A DNA stretch of 16,104 nt from JBMNRY01 sp050944915 (GTDB lineage Bacteria > Bacillota > Limnochordia > JAAZLZ01): NCBI GenBank assembly GCA_050944915.1, contig JBMNRY010000043.1, positions 1 to 16,104 of the forward strand. Reading direction: 5' to 3'. The translations under genes were made by a program, and so were the position numbers. Under the pieces are notes generated by a model, which was not told the DNA's origin, ran no database searches, and saw only the letters and a program-made list of their open reading frames with translations. Below are positions 7,787-14,488 of the stretch, piece by piece. Position 1 is the first letter of the stretch, and every line of letters begins with the position of its first letter.

Positions 7787-8605
7787 TTAAAACCGATAGG
7801 CAAAACCGAGATGATGGATGGAAGAAGCCCCTTCGACCCAAGCATAATTAAACTCCCAGCCATCGCGACCGTAGCCGAACCCAGCGGTCCAACGGTTCTC
7901 TCCTCTGAATTGGTGCTCGAGACCAGCCCGCAGGGCCAGATGGCCTAGGGTCCATTCTCCCCCACAGCGCAAGCTGCTCTCTTCGGTGAAGATCCCCCCG
8001 AGATTATAGATATCGACGGCTAACTGCAGTCCTGGGTAGGGCCGGTAGGCCAAACCAGGGCGAAAGTTCATCTCCAAGGGAACTTCTTCGGCATCGCCCG
8101 TCAATTTAATTGGTGTGGCCAGGAAATCTTGGAGCAAAAAGCCCAGCTGCAAATGGGGTGTCAGTTCATATAGGGCGGCCAAATCTACGGAATAGTTGCT
8201 CCCCCGACGCTGGCCTTCCTTATGGCGTTCATAACGGAAGTTTACTCCCCCGGTTAACCGGGGGGCTAAAGTACGGGCGTAGGAATAGACAAAGGCATCG
8301 CTGGTCGTTTCCCCTTCCTGGCGCTGAACCCAACTGATCCCTCCGGCGCCAAGGCCCGAATCGGGTTCCACATAGGCGGCAAACCGGGGATGGTCATATT
8401 TACTCTCCGGTATCCCCACGGAGATGACCAGCTCCCGCTGCTGCAAGGACATTAAGCCTGCGGGATTGTAATAAACGGCGGCGGCATCATCGGCAACGGC
8501 AATATAGGCACCACCCATCCCCCAAGGTCGGGCCCCCACTGCGCCGTGGGCAACTCCGCCGACCAAAAGGAGGATCAGGATGGCCAGGATGGTTCTTTGC
8601 TGCAA
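7787..8605 (-). CDS. PorV/FadL-like outer-membrane beta-barrel protein
   Basis: 272 residues with a signal peptide (QRTILAILILLLVGGVAHGA) and an immediate mature-N-terminal motif GARPWGMGGAYIAVADD followed by AVYYNPAGL. That motif is the signature of the PorV/PorQ and related FadL-fold outer-membrane proteins. The rest is alternating strands (LTGGVNFRYERH, SVDLAALYELTPHLQLGFLL, LRAGLEHQF), ending GFAYRF with the terminal Phe expected of a BamA-inserted barrel. At this length a barrel of about 12-14 strands is likely. The start is TTG at 8605, with AAAGGAGG seven bases upstream; no ATG competes. It lies 30 bases after the YjbH-like gene and 17 bases before the lptF/G start, so it is in the operon. 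FadL proteins move hydrophobic compounds and PorV acts in secretion; the substrate here is unknown. Confidence 0.82.
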   Translation of the reverse strand: MQQRTILAILILLLVGGVAHGAVGARPWGMGGAYIAVADDAAAVYYNPAGLMSLQQRELVISVGIPESKYDHPRFAAYVEPDSGLGAGGISWVQRQEGETTSDAFVYSYARTLAPRLTGGVNFRYERHKEGQRRGSNYSVDLAALYELTPHLQLGFLLQDFLATPIKLTGDAEEVPLEMNFRPGLAYRPYPGLQLAVDIYNLGGIFTEESSLRCGGEWTLGHLALRAGLEHQFRGENRWTAGFGYGRDGWEFNYAWVEGASSIHHLGFAYRF

Positions 8606-8635
8606 GGCCAGCCCTCCTTTGCTGACTTTGGACTC

Positions 8636-9253
8636 CTAGAAACGGGAGGTGAAGCCGACGCCCAGGTTCAGTTCTTCGAAATCCTTCGCGCTAACATTGA
8701 CTACCAATTCGGGGGTGAAGGCGAAGTTCAGACCGATATTAGGCCGCTGGCCGTCGTATTCGGCCTGCAGGGTCGTCACCGGCAGGGACCAAGAGCTAGA
8801 ATCAGTGGAGATGCGCACCGGATTTAGCACTAAGCTGGCCCCGAAGAAGACGCCGTCGAAACGTCCGGAACCAAGGCCGATATGACCCCGGAGCCCTCCG
8901 CTGATATGTTTGCTGGCGGCCACATAGTAATTATCTCCCTCCAGGCCTACGGCCACGGCGGGGAAATCCCGTTCTTCGTCGTTCAACTGCAATTTGACAT
9001 GACCCAAGAGTTCATTGGAGCCTTTGTTGGGATTGATGGTGGCGGCCCCGACTTCCAAGTTGGGCAAGAAACCATAATTCAGGCTGGCGATGCCCAGCTT
9101 GCCGAATTGATTGTAGCCAATAGACAAAGCGTTTTGACCGATGACATCGGCGGTAGGGATGTTAATTAAACCGGTACTGCCCCGATTGGAAGCCAAGGCA
9201 GTGCCCATGGAGATAGTGACTAAAAGTAAGAAAATGACAAGGGTTTTACGCAC
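8636..9253 (-). CDS. Short YjbH-like outer-membrane beta-barrel protein
   Basis: 205 residues: signal peptide (RKTLVIFLLLVTISMGTALA), then NRGSTGLINIPTADVIGQNA leading into LSIGYN, which resembles the N-terminal motif of YjbH/GfcD-type exopolysaccharide-associated outer-membrane proteins (G-x-T-G-L-x-x-x-P-T-A). Strand-like repeats follow (LPNLEVGAATIN, FPAVAVGLEGDNYYVAASKH, GHIGLGSGRFDGVFFGASLV) to a terminal LNLGVGFTSRF with C-terminal Phe. YjbH proteins are around 700 residues, so this is a single small barrel of perhaps 8-12 strands rather than the full protein. The start is GTG at 9253, with AAGGAGGA seven bases upstream. It stands between skp copy 2 and the PorV-like barrel. Export or anchoring of a surface polysaccharide is possible but not shown. 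Confidence 0.78.
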   Translation of the reverse strand: MRKTLVIFLLLVTISMGTALASNRGSTGLINIPTADVIGQNALSIGYNQFGKLGIASLNYGFLPNLEVGAATINPNKGSNELLGHVKLQLNDEERDFPAVAVGLEGDNYYVAASKHISGGLRGHIGLGSGRFDGVFFGASLVLNPVRISTDSSSWSLPVTTLQAEYDGQRPNIGLNFAFTPELVVNVSAKDFEELNLGVGFTSRF

Positions 9254-9340
9254 GCTAAATTCCTCCTTAGACGCTCCATTAATCCCCCCTAATTTCTACA
9301 ATCTCCTTCCATTTCCCTTTTCCCCCCAGGTCGGTAACTT

Positions 9341-9769
9341 TTACCATCCCTGAAGCCTAGCCAAGACTCCTTCGGTGATATCGATGCCCCCGGTGTAGAC
9401 TAGATCACCGGAAATCACCAGGGCTAACCGCCGGCGCCGGCGCTCTTTTTCGATGGCTTCATCGATGGCGGCCTCCAACTGGGCTTCCAGGGCTTCCCTT
9501 CGTTCGCGATAAGCCTGAAAGACCTCTATCTCTTTGGCGATCCGTTCTTCTTCTGATGAAGGACCCTTTTCCGCCCGCAGCTCTTCCATCATCTCCCGGT
9601 AGAGGCTGGTCAGCTCTTCTTCCACCTGGAGGGCCGCGCCGCTTTCCCGGCGCAGACGGGTCACATCGACGATGCCCACCCGGGCCGTCAAAGATCCTTG
9701 CTGCCAACCGAGGAACAGGCCGATGAGTAACAAAAGACCGCCGAGGGCCATTAATTTTTTCGACGACAT
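9341..9769 (-). CDS. Skp/OmpH-family periplasmic chaperone, copy 2
   Basis: 142 residues. An N-terminal hydrophobic signal or anchor (about residues 5-22) is followed by VGIVDVTRLRRES, the OmpH-type first strand. Then comes a charged helical hairpin (about 45-118, ending in an EKERRRRR patch) and a C-terminal strand pair VISGDLVYTGGIDITEGVL, which matches the OmpH pattern D-I-T. In Skp the helical arms form a trimeric clamp that holds unfolded outer-membrane proteins for BamA. The ATG at 9769 has a GGAGG site. The hydrophobic segment runs LGWQQGSLTA without an obvious A-x-A cleavage site, so it may stay membrane-anchored. It shares only fold-level similarity with copy 1, and a transcription terminator separates them. 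It opens the stretch that continues through both small barrels to the lpt genes. Confidence 0.85.
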   Translation of the reverse strand: MSSKKLMALGGLLLLIGLFLGWQQGSLTARVGIVDVTRLRRESGAALQVEEELTSLYREMMEELRAEKGPSSEEERIAKEIEVFQAYRERREALEAQLEAAIDEAIEKERRRRRLALVISGDLVYTGGIDITEGVLARLQGW

Positions 9770-9817
9770 CCTTCCACCTCCTCCCCTAGCTGTCTTTAGT
9801 ATGTCCCGGAGGAGGCC

Positions 9818-9856
9818 AAAAGAAAAGGATGGCAGCCCTCTAGCGGACTACCATCC
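9818..9856 (-). terminator. Intrinsic transcription terminator after skp copy 1
   Basis: The minus-strand RNA folds into a 12-bp stem (GGATGGTAGTCC pairing with GGGCTGCCATCC, two G-U pairs) with a 6-base loop GCTAGA, followed at once by TTTTCTTTT. It starts 16 bases after the skp copy 1 stop and ends about 50 bases before skp copy 2. This is a classic Rho-independent terminator, placed inside an otherwise co-directional gene block, so partial read-through is likely. Confidence 0.85.
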
Positions 9857-9872
9857 CCATCGGTTTCCAAAG

Positions 9873-10304
9873 TTAGCGATTCAAATGATCCAAGACCCGC
9901 TGGGTCAGATCCTGACCGCCGAAGAGAACCACCTGGTTGTCTAAGATGACATCGACACCTTCGGCTAAGGCCACTTCTTCGATGGCCTTTTGGACCAGTT
10001 GTAAGGCTTCTTCCACCAGCTGTTCCCGACGGGCATCGAGTTGGGATTGATACTCTTCAAAGATCCGCTGTTTTTCCTCGATTTCCATCTCCGAGGTTTT
10101 TTCGTCGAATTCACTTTGGAGCATTTCTAGTTCTTGGGTCAAAATGGGCTCTACCTTGGGAATCACATACCGACTCAAAAGGGCTTGGGAATCGACATAG
10201 GCGATTTCCGCCGACCCTTGGCTTTGACTAAAAGTAGTGGCCCCCAAGGTTAAGACTAACGCGCCCAAAACGATGAGCCCGACGACCTTCTTATCCACGC
10301 GCAT
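9873..10304 (-). CDS. skp: Skp/OmpH-family periplasmic chaperone, copy 1
   Basis: 143 residues from the ATG at 10304. N-terminal hydrophobic signal/anchor (KKVVGLIVLGALVLTLGATT), then EIAYVDSQALLSRYVIPKVE, the OmpH first strand and helix start. A long charged coiled-coil hairpin (about 55-115, EFDEKTSEMEIEEKQRIFEE) is followed by the closing VALAEGVDVILDNQVVLFGG and QDLTQRVLDHLN, which match the Skp/OmpH C-terminal motif. The protein would chaperone unfolded barrels to BamA, encoded just upstream. The frame extends to a TTG at 10331, but the AAAGGA site eight bases before the ATG at 10304 decides the start. A TTGCCC/TATAAT promoter precedes it and a strong terminator follows, so it can be expressed as its own transcript at a level different from its neighbours. 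Confidence 0.9.
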   Translation of the reverse strand: MRVDKKVVGLIVLGALVLTLGATTFSQSQGSAEIAYVDSQALLSRYVIPKVEPILTQELEMLQSEFDEKTSEMEIEEKQRIFEEYQSQLDARREQLVEEALQLVQKAIEEVALAEGVDVILDNQVVLFGGQDLTQRVLDHLNR

Positions 10305-10339
10305 CAAATCAATCCTTTCTGAGATATTCAAACCACGCC

Positions 10340-10368
10340 ATTATATCAAGCTAGGCTGCCTCGGGCAA
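10340..10368 (-). promoter_or_regulatory. SigA-type promoter of skp copy 1
   Basis: On the minus strand, a -35 element TTGCCC (10363-10368) and a perfect -10 TATAAT (10340-10345) are separated by 17 bases. A TG one base before the -10 makes it an extended -10 (TGATATAAT). It lies between the bamA stop and the skp start and predicts a leader of about 30 bases that includes the AAAGGA site. Confidence 0.72.
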
Positions 10369-10373
10369 GGTAC

Positions 10374-12050
10374 CTAGAACGACTGGCCGAAGCTAAAGTA
10401 GGTCTGTCCTCCATCTTCACCGATACCGTAATCAATGCGGATGATGCCCAAAGGCGTGTCGAGACGCACACCGATACCATAACCCATATTCAAATCGGTG
10501 AAATCCATAGACTCTTCTTTCCAAGCATTACCAAAGTCGACGAAGAGTACCCCTTGGACAGCATCGACCAACCGGACCCGGTATTCGCTGTTGATGACCA
10601 ATTTTTTCTCGCCCTTGGCATCGCCGTAGGAATAACCCCGGACGGTGTCGGCACCGCCGACCCAGTAGTATTCGTACTCGGGCAGATCACCGGTACTCGT
10701 CCCGGTGCTCACCCGGAAGGCTAGACTGTGGCGGTCGGCCAAACCGATGTATTTACTGAAATCCCCTTCGTACTTGACGAAATCAGCATCACCACCGAGG
10801 GCTTTACCGGCTACTTCCGCCGAGAGTCGACTGCGGAATCCCTTGGTGGGATAGAAGGGATGGTCGGTAGTATTGGTGGCTAAGGCGAAGGTGACACTAC
10901 GGGTCGAACCCGATTTATCCTCCAGATCCTCGGGAGTTCCACTGCCAAAGTCCCAGTCCACATTCTCCAGCTTGAAGCGGACCGTTCCCCTGGTGTAATC
11001 CCCTAAGGGTCGGCCGATGCTTATGCTGCCCCCGGTACGTTTATCGGTGTAATCAACTTCTTTCCGGGTCCGCTGATAAGTCCGGTTGTAAACACTAGCC
11101 CCCAGGGATGTCCCCTTGGAATCGAGATGGGGTTCATGGAAACTTAGATCATAGGTATTTTTGTTCTTACCGAATTCCCACCGGACGTTGATTTCTTGAC
11201 CCCGGCCCAAGAAGTTCTGGTCGGAGACTTCCACATAACCGATGAATTTATCGACGGAACTATAGCCGGCACCGAAGTTGGCGGTACCAGTCTTTCTTTC
11301 CTTCACTTCAATGGTGAGTACCGTTTCATCGGGATGCCCCGCATCGGTAAACAAGGGGCGGACTTCCTCGAAGAAACCTAACATTAAGACCCGCCGCAGA
11401 CTTTCATAGACCCGATCCATCTGCAAGACATCACCGGATTGGACCCGCAGTTCCCGCAGGATCACATGGTCCTTAGTCTTTTCATTTCCGGCCACTTTGA
11501 TATCGGCTAGGCGGGTTTCCACAACCTCCAGGGTCACCACACCGCCTTCGATAGACAGATCAGCAGGTCGTAGGGCAACACCATATTCGGAAAAGATGGT
11601 ATCCGATAAGTTCTGAACGCTTTCCGTTAAGGAACGGGCGTTGATGATATCGCCAGGTACAACGCTTAGATACTTGGCGATCTCCCCTTCACTGAGAACA
11701 GTGCTGCCTTTAACGATGACCTCTTCCACCACCGGGTTTTCTTCCACCCAAAAGATGACGTTGGCACCACCTTCCGCCTCTCCCAGGCGGGCGCCCACAT
11801 CCCAGAAATATCCTAAATCAGCGATGGCCTGGAGGTCGGCCATAATCCCTTCCTCGCTGATGGTTTCCCCGACTTGGGTTTGGGAGATCATTTCTTTGAT
11901 GACATCATCATCGACAAATTCATTACCTTCAATTATGATACCTTGTACCAGGGGTTCCTGGGCTCCTACAACAGCCGACCAGGTGATGAGCAGCATGATG
12001 ACTGCCAATAATAGCGCTAATTTCCCCCTAATCGCCCTTACACATATCAA
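10374..12050 (-). CDS. bamA: BamA, outer-membrane protein assembly factor with three POTRA domains
   Basis: BamA folds and inserts beta-barrels into the outer membrane. From the TTG at 12050 it has 558 residues: signal peptide (KLALLLAVIMLLITWSAVVG), then three POTRA domains at about 32-105 (VQGIIIEGNEFVDDDVI), 106-178 (EEVIVKGSTVLSEGEIA) and 179-253 (ADIKVAGNEKTKDHVILREL), and a 16-strand-type barrel from about 254. The barrel contains the VRGY motif of loop 6 (residues 470-473, DTVRGYSYGD) and ends IDYGIGEDGGQTYFSFGQSF, a canonical terminal-Phe beta-signal. Proteobacterial BamA has five POTRAs and about 800 residues, so this is a short form. The frame opens at GTG 12086, but a GAGGAGGG site about eight bases before TTG 12050 favours the latter. 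TamB upstream and Skp downstream form a coherent assembly module. Confidence 0.94.
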   Translation of the reverse strand: MICVRAIRGKLALLLAVIMLLITWSAVVGAQEPLVQGIIIEGNEFVDDDVIKEMISQTQVGETISEEGIMADLQAIADLGYFWDVGARLGEAEGGANVIFWVEENPVVEEVIVKGSTVLSEGEIAKYLSVVPGDIINARSLTESVQNLSDTIFSEYGVALRPADLSIEGGVVTLEVVETRLADIKVAGNEKTKDHVILRELRVQSGDVLQMDRVYESLRRVLMLGFFEEVRPLFTDAGHPDETVLTIEVKERKTGTANFGAGYSSVDKFIGYVEVSDQNFLGRGQEINVRWEFGKNKNTYDLSFHEPHLDSKGTSLGASVYNRTYQRTRKEVDYTDKRTGGSISIGRPLGDYTRGTVRFKLENVDWDFGSGTPEDLEDKSGSTRSVTFALATNTTDHPFYPTKGFRSRLSAEVAGKALGGDADFVKYEGDFSKYIGLADRHSLAFRVSTGTSTGDLPEYEYYWVGGADTVRGYSYGDAKGEKKLVINSEYRVRLVDAVQGVLFVDFGNAWKEESMDFTDLNMGYGIGVRLDTPLGIIRIDYGIGEDGGQTYFSFGQSF

Positions 12051-12112
12051 TCCTCTTCCCTCCTCGGTCTGCAAGACCACCGGCACTGCTAGTTTGTGTC
12101 GGTTTTGGCAAA

Positions 12113-12143
12113 ATTATTCAATCACAACCCGGCGCTCCTTCAA
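12113..12143 (-). promoter_or_regulatory. Weak promoter candidate upstream of bamA
   Basis: The tamB-bamA spacer (12051-12229) is the longest non-coding stretch here. On the minus strand it has TTGAAG (12138-12143) and AATAAT (12113-12118), four and five of six matches to the -35 and -10 consensus, but a long 19-base spacer. Transcription would start about 55 bases upstream of the bamA TTG. Confidence 0.3.
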
Positions 12144-12229
12144 CATTTCGATTTTCCCCTAGGGAATCCTGCCCCCGCCCGGGGGTAAGTTCTGTATGGC
12201 CGCCAAAATATTTCCTCCTCCGCCCAACA

Positions 12230-14407
12230 TTAGAAGGTCAACCGACTCTCCAACCCTAAGCGGTAACCCTTTCCTCGACCCAGATAAAGGGCCCAGGTCC
12301 CCTGGCCTAGATCGAGCTGCCATCTCCCCTCCTCCCCGCCCAGGAGGGGATGGCGATAGCTGATGAAGAGATCTTTACCCAAGGATTTAGCTCCTTCAAA
12401 CCAGACTTGGCCTTGGGCCAACTGGGAGCGTAAAAACAGCCGAAAACCTCCCGCCCCCGTGAGCCTTTGAAAATGGCGGGCCGATGTCCGCCAGAGATAA
12501 CCGTCGATGGCCGCCCAGATCTCCCGGCGGGCCAATTCGTTCAGCCCACCGCCGTCGGTTAGCAACTGGGGCCAATGGAGTAAATCGGCCCTTCCCTCCT
12601 GTAAGCCCCGGGTCAGCTGGGCCTGGGGCCGCGATAAAGGTCCCCCTAGATAGAGATTCAAGGGCCCATCGGGTCCCGGAGAGCGGCTCCACAGGGATAA
12701 CTGGGGCTCCTGGCCCCGAGGAAAGTCTAATTGGGCCCCTTTCAGATCGAAGGGGGTACCCAGATAACGGACTACCCCCTGCTGGGACCACAACCGGCCC
12801 TCGATACGGGGTTCAGCTACAGTACCCTTGAGGAGCAAATCCCCGTCCACTACAGCCTCGATGGCCAAACCAGGCCAATCCCGGCTGTAGAATCCTCCTT
12901 GTAAAGCCATCCGAAGATCGAGGCTGCCGTCTCCCCCGATGGTCCCTCCCCCCTGGAGTTGGCCATCATTGACCTTACCCCGAAGGTGGCTTAAAAAGAT
13001 CTGCCCATCGGCCAGGAGGAGCTGGCCTGTGAGTTCTTCGATGGTCAAGGGAAGGGAAGGATAACTGAGCCGACCATCCCCCAACTGCAAGGAAGCCTCT
13101 AGTATCCCTTGGTCTAAGGTTCCCCCCACGGTGATGGGGCCTTGGAGCCGCCCACCTTGGAGGGGTAGTTGGGGTAGGAAATAACGAAGGAAAGATAGAT
13201 CCCCATCTAAATGACCAGCTAAATCGATGTTTCCCTGCTCCCCGATACTGCCCCCTAGGGTCAAACGGGAGTCTTGTCCCTCTAGCTGGGCCTCGTTGAT
13301 CTGCAGGGCACCATCGGCTAGGCGAAGCTGACCCTGCAGGCGAAAACCGTCCCTCCATTGGGCCTCTAGGATTATCTCTTCATCCTGGAGGACTAATTGC
13401 CCCATCAGGGGACCGAAGGGAGAAAAGGAGGGTTCTCCTTGAAAGGAAGCCTCGAAGAGGACCCCGTGGGGGTCTGTCTCCCCCTGGAAAGCGTAGACTA
13501 GGCCCTGCCCCCAGGCTTCCCCTTCGGTGAGGATCCAGCGGCCCGCCTGGTAGTCCAGTTGGGCCTGGAATCCTTCCCACAGGGCCATCCCCCCGGGGTG
13601 GAGATCCCCGCTGATCCATCCTTCGATGGCCAACTGCCCCCGGTAGGTTAAGGTACCAAAGTAGCTAAGCTCTCCTGGCCAGGAGGTCGTGGGATGAAAG
13701 GTAAAATCTAAGGCTAAACCTTGGGGCTCCAAGGTCCCCCGGCCCTGTAGTTGGCCGTAGGAGCCATGATAGACGAGATCTTCGATGAGCAGGCCCTCCC
13801 CTTGGCCCTGGAGCTGTCCTTCCGCGGTACCTATCTGGCCTTGGGCCAGGAGGATGTAACCGGCCTCTCCTTCTTTGATGACTATCCTTTCCGGCAGCTC
13901 AGCAGGCCCGCCGGTCAGTTCTAGGTCCAGAAGGTTTTCTTCCCCTCCCCAAAGGCCCGCTAGATGGGTCCTCTCCCCTTGGGGTGAGAGAAGATCCCCT
14001 TCCAAGAGATAGCCGCCCTGGGGACCTGGTCGACCTTCAAGGGTGGAAAACTCCAGGTTGCCCCACTGGGTGGTGATGGTACCCCCTTCCAGAAGCACCG
14101 GAGGAAGACTGACCTTCTCGGCCAGCAGCATTGTTAAGTAATCCCCGGGTAAGGAGATCCGCTGGGCTTGGAGGGTAAACCAGGGGGATGTGACCGTAAC
14201 CTGGGCCAGGTTCCAACGGCCTTTCTGGGCAGAAGAAGAGCCGCCCACTTCTAGGGTCCAAGGACCGCCGAAGCCGGCGCTTAAGTAGGATGCTATTTCC
14301 TCTAAGGGTAAATCGACGAGGGCCTGGGTGCGGATGAAAAAGAAGCATCCGAGCAGAAGGGAAAGGACGATCCCAGCCCAAAGCAGGGTCCGGGGAGAAA
14401 TAAACAT
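12230..14407 (-). CDS. tamB: TamB-family (translocation/assembly module, AsmA-like) envelope-spanning protein, short form
   Basis: TamB-type proteins are inner-membrane anchored beta-taco bridges across the periplasm, linked to phospholipid transport and barrel assembly. Here: 725 residues from the ATG at 14407, with an N-terminal TM (about 6-26, RTLLWAGIVLSLLLGCFFFI). Hundreds of residues of short alternating strands follow, with recurring LQGQG, LEGDLLS, ITVGGTLDQGI and LKGTVAEPRIEGRL units typical of AsmA/TamB. The C-terminal TamB (DUF490-like) domain includes LNLYLGGPLSRPQAQLTRG and DLFISYRHPLLGGEEGRWQL, and the protein ends in Phe. E. coli TamB has about 1260 residues, so this bridge is much shorter. 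No TamA is separate; BamA next door may be its partner. The start is uncertain: ATG 14407 has GAGGAG ten bases upstream but lies in a hairpin; ATG 14434, ATG 14446 and TTG 14452 are in frame. Confidence 0.88.
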   Translation of the reverse strand: MFISPRTLLWAGIVLSLLLGCFFFIRTQALVDLPLEEIASYLSAGFGGPWTLEVGGSSSAQKGRWNLAQVTVTSPWFTLQAQRISLPGDYLTMLLAEKVSLPPVLLEGGTITTQWGNLEFSTLEGRPGPQGGYLLEGDLLSPQGERTHLAGLWGGEENLLDLELTGGPAELPERIVIKEGEAGYILLAQGQIGTAEGQLQGQGEGLLIEDLVYHGSYGQLQGRGTLEPQGLALDFTFHPTTSWPGELSYFGTLTYRGQLAIEGWISGDLHPGGMALWEGFQAQLDYQAGRWILTEGEAWGQGLVYAFQGETDPHGVLFEASFQGEPSFSPFGPLMGQLVLQDEEIILEAQWRDGFRLQGQLRLADGALQINEAQLEGQDSRLTLGGSIGEQGNIDLAGHLDGDLSFLRYFLPQLPLQGGRLQGPITVGGTLDQGILEASLQLGDGRLSYPSLPLTIEELTGQLLLADGQIFLSHLRGKVNDGQLQGGGTIGGDGSLDLRMALQGGFYSRDWPGLAIEAVVDGDLLLKGTVAEPRIEGRLWSQQGVVRYLGTPFDLKGAQLDFPRGQEPQLSLWSRSPGPDGPLNLYLGGPLSRPQAQLTRGLQEGRADLLHWPQLLTDGGGLNELARREIWAAIDGYLWRTSARHFQRLTGAGGFRLFLRSQLAQGQVWFEGAKSLGKDLFISYRHPLLGGEEGRWQLDLGQGTWALYLGRGKGYRLGLESRLTF

Positions 14408-14435
14408 GGGGACCACACTCCTCTTGGTCCCCATG
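14396..14435 (-). promoter_or_regulatory. Perfect 11-bp hairpin holding the tamB ribosome binding site and start codon
   Basis: The minus-strand RNA has arms CATGGGGACCA (14425-14435) and TGGTCCCCATG (14405-14415), perfectly complementary, around a 9-base loop AGAGGAGTG that contains the Shine-Dalgarno sequence. The last three bases of the 3' arm are the preferred tamB start codon. TTTATTTCT follows directly, so the same element also looks like a weak intrinsic terminator or attenuator after the S55 gene, whose stop is 54 bases upstream. Structure is seen; function is inferred. Confidence 0.6.
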
Positions 14436-14488
14436 GATTTCTGCATCAGCAAGGGCTGAACCTCTACTTAAGTTTTGGTACCCCAGGA

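Noticed and set aside
9333..9345. Small stem GGTAA-TTACC at the end of skp copy 2.
   Set aside because: Five pairs with a 3-base loop, A/T-rich, overlapping the stop codon and without a T-tract.
12172..12185. GC-rich inverted repeat (CCCCCG-CC-CGGGGG) and nearby CCCTAGGG palindrome (12157-12164) in the tamB-bamA spacer, considered as a tamB terminator or operator.
   Set aside because: The loop is only 2-4 bases and no T-tract follows on the minus strand; the palindromes are short enough to arise by chance in GC-rich sequence.
12484..12831. Long open plus-strand frame opposite tamB, and similar plus-strand frames opposite lptD, the permease-like gene and skp.
   Set aside because: Low-complexity Arg/Pro/Gly/Ser-rich products without ribosome binding sites, lying antisense to well-supported genes; they follow from GC-biased codon use on the coding strand.
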